The notes under the pieces: generated by a model
The model's input: the letters and a program-made list of their open reading frames with translations, nothing else
The model's database searches: none
Told to the model about the DNA's origin: nothing
Shown: piece after piece, positions 28,525 through 40,946 of the stretch
Layout of the letters: each line of letters begins with the position of its first letter
How positions within the stretch are numbered: the first letter of the stretch is position 1
Assembly: GCA_000708835.1 (NCBI GenBank)
Contig: DF237273.1
Span: 1 to 64,000, forward strand
DNA length: 64,000 nt
Reading direction: 5' to 3'
Origin: Klebsormidium nitens
Lineage: Eukaryota; Streptophyta; Klebsormidiophyceae; Klebsormidiales; Klebsormidiaceae
Translations under genes and position numbers: made by a program

Positions 28525-31500
28525 TCATGACTCCGGATGCTCACCAAGCTCCTGCCCACGCCTCTTGAGCACCAGGATGGCCATATCCATGGCGGGGTAG
28601 AATGGCGTCCGAGGCACAAAGCAGACAATGCGCGCCCCCAGTCCGCTCTTCTGAAAGTCCGTGATTTCGGTCAGGACAGCAGGGGCCTCTGCGCCGCGCT
28701 CAAAGAACACCAGCTTGACCTGCTCCTCCTTCGAGTCCTGAAGCACTGCCTTGTAGCCCCCCCCGTCGACGATCGCACCTATGGCACAGCGCTCCGCAAG
28801 CAGTCCAGCTACCGCAGGTACCCGCTCCCCCTCAAGCTCGGACCTCAGAGTGGCCCAGACTGCCACATCACTGTAGAAGACAGCGCGCCCTTGCACCTGC
28901 TCCACGAAGTGCGCGATCGCCTCTCGCACTAGCGGAAACGCTGGCCGCACTCTGCCCCCCTCCACCGCCACATTCCGCAAATCGATTTCGTCCCAATCAG
29001 TGAGATCGAAAGCGACAAACGACTCGTTGTAAACCATCTTCTTCATTTGGCGGATCCACTTCTCAACTTTTTCCCCCCCCTTCGCTTTGACCTTCTCGTA
29101 GATTCGCTCGAGGCTCCTGGTTATCTGCACCACCCGATCACACTCCAAGAACCGCTCCCAGGCCGCCCAGTCGTACTTCGCCTTCTCCCCAGTCTGCTCA
29201 CTCTCAGCCCCCCCCTCCTTGCGAGATTCTTCCGACCTGATGGCCCCGCCCCCTCCAGCATCCGCTGAGCTCGCCTCAGCCTCCTCGTGCGCCTCCGGGC
29301 CCGCCGCCTGCCGAAACGGATTCACACCCGCTGCGCGCCCTTCATCCCCCCCCTTGGTCCCCAATGCTCCTCCCCGTGCGTTTCCCTTCCCGACGCTGCC
29401 GGGCAGTTCTCCTCCCTTCACCGGTTCCAAGCGCCCCACTTCAAACCTTGGGCTTGCACCAAAGACGCTGTGGACGAGGTATTCCCCCGCGCGTCTTTGG
29501 TAGTAGGCTTCGTGCCAATCCGCCAGGCACCCTGCTACTCCCCCGAGCTTTTCCCTCACAAGGCGTTGGACAGCCGGGGTGGAGCACTCTGTCCCGTAGA
29601 TGAGGTCGTACAGCTTTTGCTCTTCCTGTACAGTGCAGGTCTGATTAGAAAGCTGAAGTGAAAGAATTCTAACCCTGCCTCAATCCAGTGGGCATTCCAC
29701 GTTTCTGACCCTAATTTCATAGGAAGGAGCTAAGGAACTGAGGCCTTACTCGACCTAGCAATGACACCATCTTTTTAAGAGAAGCAACACTCCCAGTCCA
29801 CACAAACAAAAGTGAACACTGAAGAAGGCCTCTGCCTGCTCACGGATTTCTATGCGCGCAGACAGCTACTTAATTGCCCTACTCCAGAGCTGAATGACCA
29901 GACTCATCTTAAAACATTTAAGGTAGATAGCAATTCAAGAGCTGCTCAGCTGCACAGGATATGATCCAGCAAACCTCGATTACGTACCTGAGTGAGCCCA
30001 TCGTGCACTGGGAACATGTAGGCCTCCTTATGCAGCGTCTCGTTCTCTTTCGTATGCTCCTCACCCCCTGCGCTCGTGACCACAACTTTTCTGAAAAAGC
30101 GGAGACTTGCATCCAACACCTTTTTTGCACCTGGATCGGCGAAGAGATCCTGGTACTGATCCAGGCACCAGAGGAGTTCCTCCTCCTTCTTGCTCAGGAA
30201 GTCCTCCAGATCTTCCATTGAGTTCAGGCTTGCAATTTCTTCGATCATCTCCTCATTCCCGGCGTACGCCCATGCAAGGGCCTGCTTCATCGCCTCAACT
30301 CTCTTTTCCCTAAAGTATCCACAATCCAGGATTGGCGCCACGCGCCGCTCCTTTCCTTCCCATGCTGCTGCAAGGTAGATCACCAGTTGCAGGATAAGGT
30401 GCGTTTTGCCAAACCCTGCAGGCCCGTGCACGAGGATCTTACGCCCACCGCTCGGCAGCTGTCCGTCCATCAGCTGGACTGCGCGATCTACCAAGGCCTT
30501 GAACTGAGACCGACCCATGACAGCAACCCCCAGCTTCTCTTCAACTTTCACCACCAGCAACCGGAGATCCTGGGTTCTCAAGACTTTTGCCTGCGGCAAG
30601 ATGCTCCAGCCGTTCAAGACATCAGCTCCCACGTCTCCAGTCTCTACCTTCCTTTTCTTCACCAGCTCCTTTGCAATACTCCCGGACTCCGCTGTTTCGT
30701 CGTACCTGAGCCGCTTGGATTTGGGTATGGATGGAACCCCTGCAGACCCAAGCCAATGGTTAGATTGACTTTGCCTTGGAAGAGCACGCTAACTTAGCTT
30801 CCATGCTTTTAGGCTAACTTTGCGTCATGTTAATCGCCTCAAGGAAACAACTTCACAATCTGGAAGCTTACATTGTAAAATGATGTCAACGTTGAACAAA
30901 GTGAATCCTTGCGTCTACTAGAACCAGAGACCTCCAGCACTGTGCCCCACCAGCAGGAATGGACAATCAAGACCATCAATGAGGAGTGGCAGGCAGCAGT
31001 CCAGGCCCAAAATTCCACGGAGCACGCCTGTGGGTCCTTTCTGATATGCTCAAGGATGACAGATGAGAATCTCAGACAATGTCAGATTTGCTGACAGAGT
31101 GTCGGCTTTGTTCGTTGACAGCGATGGTATGCTAAGAAAAAAAGGCCAACTTCCTAAGCATGCAGCGGCTATGCTGACAGACTCTTCCTGCCTCTTTGTT
31201 GCAATCATCATTGTTGCACCTTCTGTGATCAGAGGCAAGTAACCATTTAAGCTTGCACCTGCCGAACCGCAGGAAGATGCTGGCATAAGGCTTGCAAAAG
31301 AATTCAACTCATGGCGCCCAAGACTCATATCCAACCTGACAAGACCTTCACTGTGCATATTGTTGCAAAAGAAAATGAGTTTGTTGAGAGACTCGTTGAG
31401 CCTGGCCTTGCAGCAAGCAGAGGCTGCCATGAGAGTAAACTGAAGGTGATTTCAGAGTTGCTTCAGGCACAGCTGGATTTCCACAACCCCCAACCCTACC

Positions 31501-31871
31501 AGATCCCTGGCCAGACAGGTGAAAGAACCCAGGAGAGCAAAGGGAAATGCTTAAAGAGGCACCGACACACTGGAGGGGTGGTGTGAATCACTGCATCTAC
31601 AATTAACCAGAAAGCTCCAGCACTCTGCCAGATTGCAGGCATGCACGATTGCTACTGCATCAAGGGGAAACCAACCTGCTGGCTGCAGCCGAGCCTTCTC
31701 CTCAAGCAGAAGGTTCCAACTCTGCTGCAGGGAGGCCAGACGCTGCTCTAGAGCCAGACGCAGTGCTGCACCATCGGCTTGTGCCTTGACAACCTTAATC
31801 TCGTCCTTCACTTCCGTAATCTCTGCTTCCACTTGCTTGATCTTTAGCTCAACACCCTCGATGGAACTCAT
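28525..31871 (-). CDS. Crinkler/RHS-type P-loop ATPase (CRN-like protein)
   Basis: Three exons: 31871-31676 (ATG to CAG|GTTGGT), 30739-29988 (CTGCAG to CAG|GTACGT) and 29625-28525 (TACAG to TGA). Phases close, giving 682 aa. Exon 1 is a coiled coil (MSSIEGVELKIKQVEAEI then Leu/Gln/Glu-rich) ending in LLLEEKARLQ, like the leucine-rich N terminus of CRN-like proteins in plants and algae. Exon 2 carries Walker A ILVHGPAGFGKTH, then a DCGYF segment, a QALAWAY helix and LLWCLDQYQDLF as the sensor/Walker B region, the pattern of RHS/Crinkler NTPases. Exon 3 has a low-complexity Glu/Gly/Ala linker and a C-terminal domain (YNESFVAFDLTDWDEIDLRN onward) I cannot name. The family includes secreted oomycete/fungal effectors and many genomic, recombination-prone copies; no signal peptide is visible here. 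The gene looks intact. Confidence 0.7.
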
Positions 31872-32259
31872 CTTCGAACCTCTCCTGCTTTCCTTTGCAG
31901 AATGAGATGCCGCCTGGCCGCCTTTTAGAAATGTACTCAGCCACCCTGGTCCAACCCCAGTAAAGATCAGGAAGACCCCGACTCTGGAAATGCAAAAGCG
32001 GACGGCGCTTTCCCGTTTGGAGTGAGCTCTGCTCCCCCACGCCTTGTTGTGTCTGTTGGCGTCGAGCCTGCATGTGATGCCTTTGAACGGGAATTGTGGC
32101 GCTGTGGAGAGAGATGACAGCGCACAGTTGCCTTGATTTCTGAACTTCTGACCTTGGCTGCGGTCACCCCCACGGGACAACGGTCTAGCACTGCAGTGTT
32201 CGGTAATGACGGTTGGAGCGCATATGGGCGTATGGCACATAGCTTATGCAAAATGGACG

Positions 32260-32310
32260 TGGCCGGGGCGGAGTTGGGTGGGAATGTAAGGTCGCGCCAA
32301 CTGCTAGAGG
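32260..32310. repeat. Dispersed repeat copy shared with 26025-26075
   Basis: GCGGAGTTGGGTGGGAATGT plus AAGG, then a short gap and GCGCCAACTG, occurs here and at about 26033. It is probably the remnant of a dispersed element. The 31.9-33.0 kb interval between the Crinkler-like and CUE genes otherwise shows no gene. Confidence 0.6.
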
Positions 32311-33047
32311 CTAGCTGCCGCCCGCGCGGCCGCGCAAGGTCCCCATGAGGGGTTTTACCAGGGTTTTGCAAATGCTCTGGCTGCGCTGCAGCCGGAATTG
32401 CACATGAAACCAACTTCAGTCCGCTACGGCGCTAGGATACTATATCGCCGTCAGCGCTAGAGCTTCAGTCTGCCTTTCTCGGAGTCCAACTTCAAGCTAG
32501 GCCAAGCCGGGCGCCCTTGTGCCCAGTACGTTGGGTGGACTTTCATTGCCAGGCCCTGCTCACCCAGCCGAAATCACATTGAGCCCTCGCTGGAGGCAAG
32601 AAGCGATGGCATCGGTGCCGTATGAGGTGAGATTCCGGTTGAGATGAAGTTCCAAGCATCTGCGACGAAGAGTGTGCGGGAATCGACTGGAAGCACACGG
32701 GGTGGGCCGGGGAACTCAAGCAGGGTTTGAAAGTCTGGTCTTAAAGCAAAGGCAATTGCGGTCCAGACGTTGAATAAGGCAATTGGTATTCAAACGCAGA
32801 CCACTGGAGTTCTGCATACAGGCTAGCTGACCATCAGCGTTGATGCCAACAGTGATCCACTCCTGTGCCCTCAATCTCTTCTGTGGCCCTGTCCCATAAA
32901 TACAATCCGGCTTGACATCACTGACAGTGATGTTCCCCTCTGACGACAGTCACGAGGTTCCCCAGGATCTGTCCCACCACATTCTGCCTTGCCAGACGAT
33001 AGGGCTTCATCATACTCAAATCAAGTATTGCTCTTCAGCTGCCATTG

Positions 33048-36000
33048 ATGCCCGACGCTGCATTCCTGCAGGAGGCACTGGCCACCCTTCAGAGCATGTT
33101 TGGAGGCCTTGACCGAGACATCATCATCGATGTCCTGGAGCAGAATGGGTGTCAGATGGAGCCCACAGTGGATGCACTTCTGATCCTCAGCGGCGCACAG
33201 GGGGCCAGCCCGAGGGAGGGGCAAGTGGGCGGCAATTCTGCAAAGCTCAGGCAGAGCACGCGGCGAAGTTTCTCAAGTAATGTGAGGGTTTTCCCTATCC
33301 CCCTGCATTTGCAAAGGCCAGAATGTGCCACTCAGTGTCATTCGAAGTTCTGTAGTCGAGTGTGGAGAACGTTGCACTGAGAGGTTGGGAGTGACTGTAT
33401 GACCTGACTCGCAATTTCCTGAGCTCAAGCCGAGACCACTTAGATACGGTGAGCGAATGATTCTGCATACAAGCAATGCTCGTATAATCCGAGCTCAATT
33501 TTGAGCTTGGACCACTGTCCGCTATTTGCCTATTTTTGTGGGTCGCCATGAGTACATGTTTTTACCAAACTAAAGCCAGAACCCAGTGAAACCGTATCCC
33601 CTCTCCAGCCACCTTGCCTTCGTGTTACTCCAGGTCCTGCACCTCTTCTGGGGCACCATCCTCTTGGTGTTTGTCGAATCTGAGCATTCCTATACAAGGC
33701 CCAGCCTGCCCCTGTCTTTGAAGCACTTTGCTCTAAGATGCCCCGTTTGACTGATCTAAGGGCCCTCTCGTTCGGCTGTCGTTCTATGGAGCCTCGACAA
33801 AACTCTCTGATCAGCAGCTTCAAAGCCACGTAAATTGGTTGTAAGTAACCAGGAATCTCTGTTGTTTCCCTTCTTCCTTCCTGGTGGCTCCTTTTCTTCC
33901 ACTGCCCCGTGCATGAGTTCCATCAGCATTCTCCGACTGGTTTTTTCTTTTCTCAGGACCCTGTCCGGAGAACATCTGCTGAGGCGGGACATCGATTAGA
34001 GGGCTTTGGATCAGGGGAGCCGCATCCGAAAGAAGAATACGAAGATGCTCTAGGTGAGGACTTAGCTCGTTTCCGATACTTGAGTTGGCCTGGCGGCAGG
34101 CTAATCGGTGCAGCCGGATCTGACCGGGTCTAATCGAGCTCACCCCCGCATCTTCCAACTTTGCGTCTACCAATCCTGCAATTGGCCTTGCCGTCGAGCA
34201 CGGTTCCCATTGGATTCTGCTCCAGAACAACTCAGGCAGGCCCCTTAGTATGCACACCGAAAAAGTGAGAGTCTGGCTTGGCCGCTCGTCAAGGAACTTG
34301 AAACGCTCTTGTTGTACGCAGTGAGTGGAAGCCTAAAAGAGAAGGTAGCGACTGCCCCCAGCCGAACCATTTCAGCAGGCAGCGGTGAGGCACCGACTCT
34401 CTCTCCTCGTTCCCTGGCCTTCGACATGTCTCTCAAAAGATTGCCGGGTAACCACATGGCTCTGCAGTGATCCCTGCGCAGCAAATCCAGCTTCCGTCTT
34501 GCGGAGAAGTCCAGTCGCAAGGCACTGCATTCAGCGACTTGGGATACTGGCATACGGGCCATCTGCTCGCCGCAGCGTTGCGGATTGACACGACGCCCTC
34601 TTTTAGGAAGTTGCGGGACCAAGCATCCTGCCTGCGCGTGTCTCGTTCACCTCTGCTACGTTTTTCAGCCTCTTGCCTGCTTTTTTCCTTGTTGGAGACT
34701 GCCTTCGAGAACGCCAGCAGGGACGAAGTCGGAGTTCGATGGGGTTTTGGTCAATATGGAGGGATGTTTCAAACGTCCCAATCTAGATCCCGTGTAGATG
34801 TGAAGTTGAAAACATGATAAACGGTCGTGCAAGTTGCGAAGCAGCTGTACGCAATTCTTGACGGTGCGTACTGCCCTTCCCAGCCGCTATGAGGAAGCTG
34901 ACGGAGGTCTTGGCGGATTGGGGCCTCACGTCTAGGAGAAGCAGCAGCGAATACTCGTGAGTGCGCTCTGGCTCAGTTGGCCCCCCAAAAACATAGTGCA
35001 TTCGGGTTTCAATCGAAGTACTATCGGACAGGTCGTCTAATGGTCGCACTTTAGCAAGTTTTGACTCGCAACACCTCTTCAGATTGCGAGCTCGTAAGCC
35101 GACTCGATCTCGAGAAGTGGAATTCTTGCCGAACGGGAGGATAGCAATGCTCCGCAAAGGATGTCGACTCCTTTTGCCTATCGAGCACTTCCAACAATTC
35201 TTTGGCAAGACCGATTGCGCCCCCTGCAACACTCTCCGCGAATTTGCCTACCTTTTAGGAGGAACGTAAAGAAAAGATTGCAGGAAGTACAGGAGAGTTT
35301 TCCAAGGACCCAAGCAACCAATCATCTCCGTCAGATGCCTTTACTGTGCCTCAACTTTCAAACTTGCACTACTCTTTCTCTCCATATCTCAAGTCGCCCA
35401 TCTTGGGGTCGCTCCTCCCCGCAGGCTCGCCCACGAGAACGAGTACCGCACCAGCGCCCTCGACGAGGACCGCCCCTCCGCGAGCACTTCGTACGCCCAA
35501 ACGGCCGGGCAGCTGTTGGACACGGTACAGACCGCGACCGCGAACGCCATCGGCGGCGTCTCGTCGTCCTTCCGGAGGGCGAGCGACGTGAAGCATCGGC
35601 AGCGCGCGGGACGCGAGGGGCAGTCGCTTCTAGCGCACGACGACGATTTTGAGGACGGGGCAGTGCTGAGTAAACAGGAGACGAGGAAAGGTGGGCTGAC
35701 TGTTCGCCGGCGCCGATGTTATGCCACGCCTTCCCTGTGTTCCTAAATAGTGGGAATCAATACGTGCTGCTTGGCGAATGTCAAATTTGTCCGGTCTGCG
35801 AGCTGGATTCTGTTGCATTGATCAGCTCGTGAGCCTCCAGTGCAGTCTGTATGTCGCTAGGTACCATTTTGATCTCGTTGTCCGGCGGCATATCATACCC
35901 AGAGTTCTAGCAAAACAATCAATCAAAGCGTTCTGCGCCATCGGACGGCGCTTCTGCACCAAGGCCTCCCGGGGCAAGGCGGTTGCTATGTTTGAGTTCT

Positions 36001-36154
36001 TCGCATGCAAGTGGAGGCAACTGCCATCCTCGTTCGTTTGGCCGTTCACTGAATATCACTTGGGTTTCCCGTGGCAGAGGAGTCGCGGTCACTCAATAGT
36101 GGATGGGAAGAAGACGAGGAAGAGGACGAGGGGTTCATTAAGAAGGAGCACTGA
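33048..36154 (+). CDS. CUE-domain protein with acidic C terminus
   Basis: Exons: 33048-33281 (ATG to AAT|GTGAGG), 33957-34053 (TCTCAG to CTAG|GTGAGG), 35425-35690 (CCGCAG to AAAG|GTGGGC) and 36078-36154 (GGCAG to TGA). Exon 1 encodes a CUE domain: FLQEALATLQSMFGGLDRDI, then VLEQNGCQMEPTVDALLI, with the MF and LL pair that contact ubiquitin. Later exons are polar, with LDTVQTATANAIGGVSSSF as a small helix and a very acidic end (GWEEDEEEDEGF). Phases fit except between exon 2 (phase 1) and the 35425 exon (phase 2 in), so at least one small exon in 34.05-35.42 kb is missing from this model. CUE proteins act in ubiquitin-dependent trafficking or degradation. Divergent from the Crinkler-like gene. 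Confidence 0.6.
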
Positions 36155-37464
36155 GGGGCCGGGGCTTGGGCGTAGCGGCGGCCTTTCACGAGGTTAACAG
36201 TTGAAACCATCACGTGTTGTACATTAGATGGTAAGATAGCAAGCGGGGGGCGTCGGATTCGCTTGTAGTAGAGAGCTTCGCGATGTACATAGCTGAGGCT
36301 AAGGTGTACAGAGCCTGCGGTTTCCGTAGGAAAGTGAGTCGGGTCTTACAAAGATCTTCACAGTAACTCGCCCTTAATGGGTCCAGCGGGAGACTCCCAG
36401 TTGGTTCCAAGAGCGAGAGAAGTGAATTCTAGTCCGGTCAGGACTGCGGTTCTGGCACGTCCAAGTCCAGAGTTTTAGTACCATCTTGACCCATCAGGGA
36501 GAAGCCTCGCTGAACGGACAAAAGTCTTTGGAGGCCTGACCCGTCTGATTGCGCATGAGTCACTCATGCAACCAGAACTCAGCCTATCCAAGCGGATCAT
36601 GCTACGCTGGCATGTCACAGTGCAGGCTGGCGGTGCCAGCCGTTTGCTGGCAGCTCGATCTCATATTCTCCGATCACCTGACTTCAAGAAGTAACAATAT
36701 GTCCAGCTCGAGTGCTGATGCGCGCGGTCACGCTTCTATCATTGCCCTGAGAATGTGGCAACGTCATGAGACATGTGCGGCCCGCTTGTCGGCTTTTGTT
36801 TAATTTATACCCTATTTGTATATTAATTGTTGTATGCATGATCGCATGACGGTCGACTCAAGGCCCGCTAAAGGAATTACAGCTATTATAGATAACGTAC
36901 TCTCCTAAGGATAACATGTGCATACTAAACCGAACCCCACGCAAGTTATCCGACATGTAGACATGAACTTAGCTCTGAAGATGTCATGCATAACGGGCCA
37001 GCGAATAGCTAGGAGAAACATGTGTATCATGATCGATCGTGGTATACATGCCACATGGCATGATGCATATCATTATGCACATGAGCCAGTGGCCCCAACA
37101 TGCTCAGTGGCATGCACTGACTAGCTGAGTGCATGCAACGTTGTGCCAGTCTCTAGGCCGGGCTGGGCCGGGCGGCCAGGCCCCTACTGAACTTAGTAGT
37201 GGCCACTTCAATGCAGTGGAAGTTGGTGAAAGCTCGTCGGGTTTCCCGCGCGTCTGTTTAGAGTTGCGGCGGGTGGCCACAGTTATGTGGAAAGCACGAT
37301 CAACAGATTCGATTGCTAGTAGCATCGGGCTAAGCTGCATGGACGTACAACAGTGAAGTTAGTAACGGATCTGCTCAGAACAATATGCTTTATTTGGCCC
37401 AATGCAAAAATAAGACCTTTTAAATCTGGTCCTTTGCAAAGCTCAACAGCTTTGAGTCAAAGTT
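36155..37464. other. Intergenic, no gene seen
   Basis: Between the CUE gene and the convergent disordered-protein gene. There are short AT-rich stretches (around 36800-36900) and many ATG/CATG words but no exon-like frame with splice borders that I can support. Confidence 0.5.
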
Positions 37465-40400
37465 TCATCGTAGTCGAGGCCGCTTCCCTCGATAAAAGGG
37501 GGGCGGACTCCAAATGCCGGCATCGACAGACATCGTAAGAAGCGAAACTGGCTGCTGCTTAAGCTCCCTTCTTGGCCAAAGACTGACGAGCTCGACAAAG
37601 TCGCTTGGGAAGCTCTGTCGTGTGCGAAACTCTGACATTGTCATCTCCGGTAATCGCCGCTTCAAGCTTTCCCCTTGTACCGTCCCCTCCAATACTTGCC
37701 ACGCTTTCCGTGGGTCACCGTGCGCCTCAGCGCTGACAGTATCCTCGTCTTGTTCGTCGGCCGCTTCTTCGGAATGCACGGCTCCATTTGCGCCGTCTCG
37801 ATGTTGGGTTGTTGCCTCGCTTTGCTTTTCAACCTGCGGATGCGCTTCAATGTCATCCGAAAAATCCTCGTCCTCTTGGCTCCAATGAGCCTCTTTGCCA
37901 TCCGATCGACTGGTGCTTGGTGCCGCTGCATCCGGTTCAAAACGAGATCGCTGGTCTGATGCTCCACCGGCTTCGTCTGCTTTTCGCCGGGGTGCCTCAG
38001 CCCCGCTGCCAATCGCTTCCTGCCCGCCTGTGGCCCCATCAAGCGACAGGGCCACCCCGTGCTTCTCTGGCGCCTCAGAAGGGACGTCGGCCTCCGCCGC
38101 CTCTGCCGTTCCCGCTTCTTCTGGCTCGTCCCGTGCCCCTTGCACCGCGCTTTCCGTTCCCCCTTCCCCTTTACGGTCTGCTCCGCTGACTGCCGTACCC
38201 CCTCTTTCCAAGCTCCCCTTGTCCGCAACAGGTTCTTCGCAGGCTTCGTTGGCGTCAGTGTTTGGTTGTAACGTCACCCCTGCGGAATCCGTCGCCGGGC
38301 CCGCTGGTCCCTCCAAAGCGGAACGGCCGTAAGGGCTGACGTCGAAGTTCGGCTGTAACGTCACCCCTGCGGGTTCCATTGCCTGACCCGCTGGTCCTTC
38401 CGGGCGTTCCGCTTCGCCCTCCGCCGCCTTCTTCCTGGACCGAGTTTCTCGCACGGTAAAATTCTCGAAGGCTCCCCTCCCAGCTTCTGGCAACTTCCGA
38501 TCGGCCAACTCAGGCAGCTCCGCCCTCTCGCTTCCCGCCGCTTCGGCGGGCCGCCCGCCCGACGTCAGCGCGTGACTCACGGCAGTACCAGCTCTGCCGC
38601 TCCTGGTGGTCGGGCGCGCATGCTGGGTGGAGTCGGAGAGTTGCGCGACGTTCTTGCTGAGTGCGGTGGCGGCGGTGAAGGCAGAAGACGTGCCCACCCG
38701 GGCAGACGACTCCCGAGCCGCCTCCGCAGCCTTGGCCGCGGCATGGACTCGCTTTGAGATGGCCGCGGTTCGGGCGGAGGGACGCAGGGAGGCGGGGGCG
38801 TCTGCGGGGGCTGGCTGCTTTTCTACCCGGACGTCCTGCACAAGGACCGAGGCTCCCATGACATCAGGTGCCGTGCTAAGCCAAAGGAGGGCGGTGTTGT
38901 GAGCGCTAGCCTAAGCAGGGAATGTTCATCTCACGTCAGTGAAGAATAGCAGGCTCCGTGAAGAACAGCAGGCAAGGCAAGCGATGGGGACCGAAAGCAG
39001 AGTGCACTGGATACAGCTTGCGTAATAAGTATTACCACCACCCGCAACGGCACCCTCGGGAAGAGCAAAATTGTCAAATGCATCACATTCTGTGGCATGA
39101 CAGAAACCTGGTTCAAAGTTGTTGTACCGGGAAAGGGAGAGGATGACAGAAAATTGCAGGGTAAAAGACCGACTGAAGCGAATGCAAGCTCACCCCCGAC
39201 ACCCCCGACTTTGACCCGTTCACGGCCTTCTTCCGTTCCCTGTTCCTGCCTAGCCTTGAAGCTGTCTCCTGGCTTGACGCCGGTTCCGCGACCGCATCTT
39301 GAAACACTTCCTCGTCCTCCTCTTCTCGTTGTTCTTCAGCCACCGGCCCTTCTTCTTCTTCTACAGATTTTACAAGCTCTGCTGGTTTCGCCCTTATTTC
39401 AGGGCCGGTATCCTGTCCCTTCTCCTCAACCCCATCCTCTTCTACTTGCTGCACAGCCTCCTCAGTGGCCTCAACTTTGTCCTCGTTCTCAGGAGTCGGT
39501 TGCTCCGACGGGCGGTCCAAGACCTCTGCAGCTTCTTCTGGTTCGTCGCCTGAGGCGGACTCGTCCTCTCTCTCCTGAGTCAGACCCTGTGGAGCTGTTT
39601 CGGCCAGGAAGGGCAGCAGCGAATCGAACCCTGGGTCTTGGGTCATTGGCTGAAACTCATCGAACCTCCTGCAGGAAAGAGGGGGTAACCAATCTTAGAA
39701 ACTTTGCAGTCTCGAGCATCTTTACCTCACAGCCTGAAGCCAGAAGCACCTGTCAACAAAGAAAACAAGCTACCCATGATCTAAAAGTCAAGAGGCGTTC
39801 ATAGGTACCAGCAACACAATTATAAGCCGGTCTGGGATTGAAAGTCAGAAGGACGAGTGATGGAAGGAGGAAAGTGCTCGGAGGAAATCATCCTGGAAGA
39901 AAAGGTTTTGCTTGCAAAGGTGCCTGTAGAATGTGGCAGCTTGAGCTTTGAAAGATGTGTGCGGATGTCAATCGACAAACTTCCATCTGGGGAAGTCGAG
40001 GCAATTCATGCGACTTCAAGTGGTAATTATCAGGAGGGAATGGAAACAGAGCTTACGCGTCGGGGGCAGAGGCGGCAGGATCCGCTGCAGGTGGTTGACT
40101 CTCAACAGGAGCCGCTTCTTCCGTCCCATCCTCAAATGCTTCATTGTAGCTGTCAGCTCGGTTAGGACTGTCCAAGTCTTCATCTTGTGAAGTGAAGCGG
40201 GCCGGCTCCTGGAGATCCAAGAAGCCGCCAGTCGCCTGGATCTCATCTTCAACTGAATCCTGCTATGAAAACATATACAGCAATCACTATCAATCTTTAC
40301 AAGGACTTATACCTTTCAACGAAGAGAAGCTGTTTGCTACCTTGTAAAATCGCTCCAAGGAGTCGATAACTCCTCAGAATGTGCCGCCATTGGTAGACGA

Positions 40401-40946
40401 CAAGACTCAGGCACAAAAGTGTCACTTTGCTCAACTAGCAGCGATGCACAGATAGAAATCCTAAACTTGTAAGGCAGATCTTGGAAACTTTGAATGCAAA
40501 AACCACAACACTGCAAAACCTTGAGGTGGCGTACCTTGAGGCCCGATGCATCTTCTTGCTGCACACCGAGGTCTGCCTGTTCGACAGGCACAGTGTCCTC
40601 TTCTGCATCTAGTGGGGTGAAATCATCGCCATACTGCGCTGGGCCCCAGCCTGCAAGGTCCACAGAAGCGCTGATATGAGATTACCAACATGAGGCTCTT
40701 CTTACCTTGCTAGCCCTCTGTGCAGAAGTGACTGATAGCAACTGACTCTCATCATTGATTGTCTGCCACCGTTGCACGCCAACTCTGAACACAGGGGTTC
40801 TATAGAACTTACTTCAGTTCTTACCCTCATGAAAAAGTCCTTGACAGAGGCAAATGCGGGGATGTAAAAAGGCTGCAAGATGCTTTACCTGGTATCTGAG
40901 CAAGCGCTTCTGCCTGGTCAGCTGGGATAAGCGCCCTGCGGATAGC
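37465..40946 (-). CDS. Large disordered acidic protein, 5' end unresolved
   Basis: Exons: 40946-40889, 40650-40535, 40259-40057, 39668-39194 and 38835-37465. All have AG/GT borders and closing phases, giving 741 codons from the first placed exon. Early segments look structured and conserved (IRRALIPADQAEALAQI, then GWGPAQYGDDFTPLDAEED; later RFDEFQPMTQDPGFDSLLPF). The rest is low-complexity Glu/Ala/Gly/Ser. Within the last exon the phrase AGVTLQPN occurs twice about 38 residues apart, a short internal repeat. The C terminus is basic-aromatic (IWSPPPFYRGKRPRLR), a possible nuclear localisation signal. No family is recognised. The start lies beyond 40.95 kb; an ATG exon near 41.04 kb with a GTAAAT donor is possible but its phase does not fit. 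Confidence 0.6.

Noticed and set aside
35050-35075. Sixth copy of the palindromic unit (AAGTTTTGACTCGCAAC)
   Set aside because: Single half-site without the matching arm, core or neighbours; likely chance.
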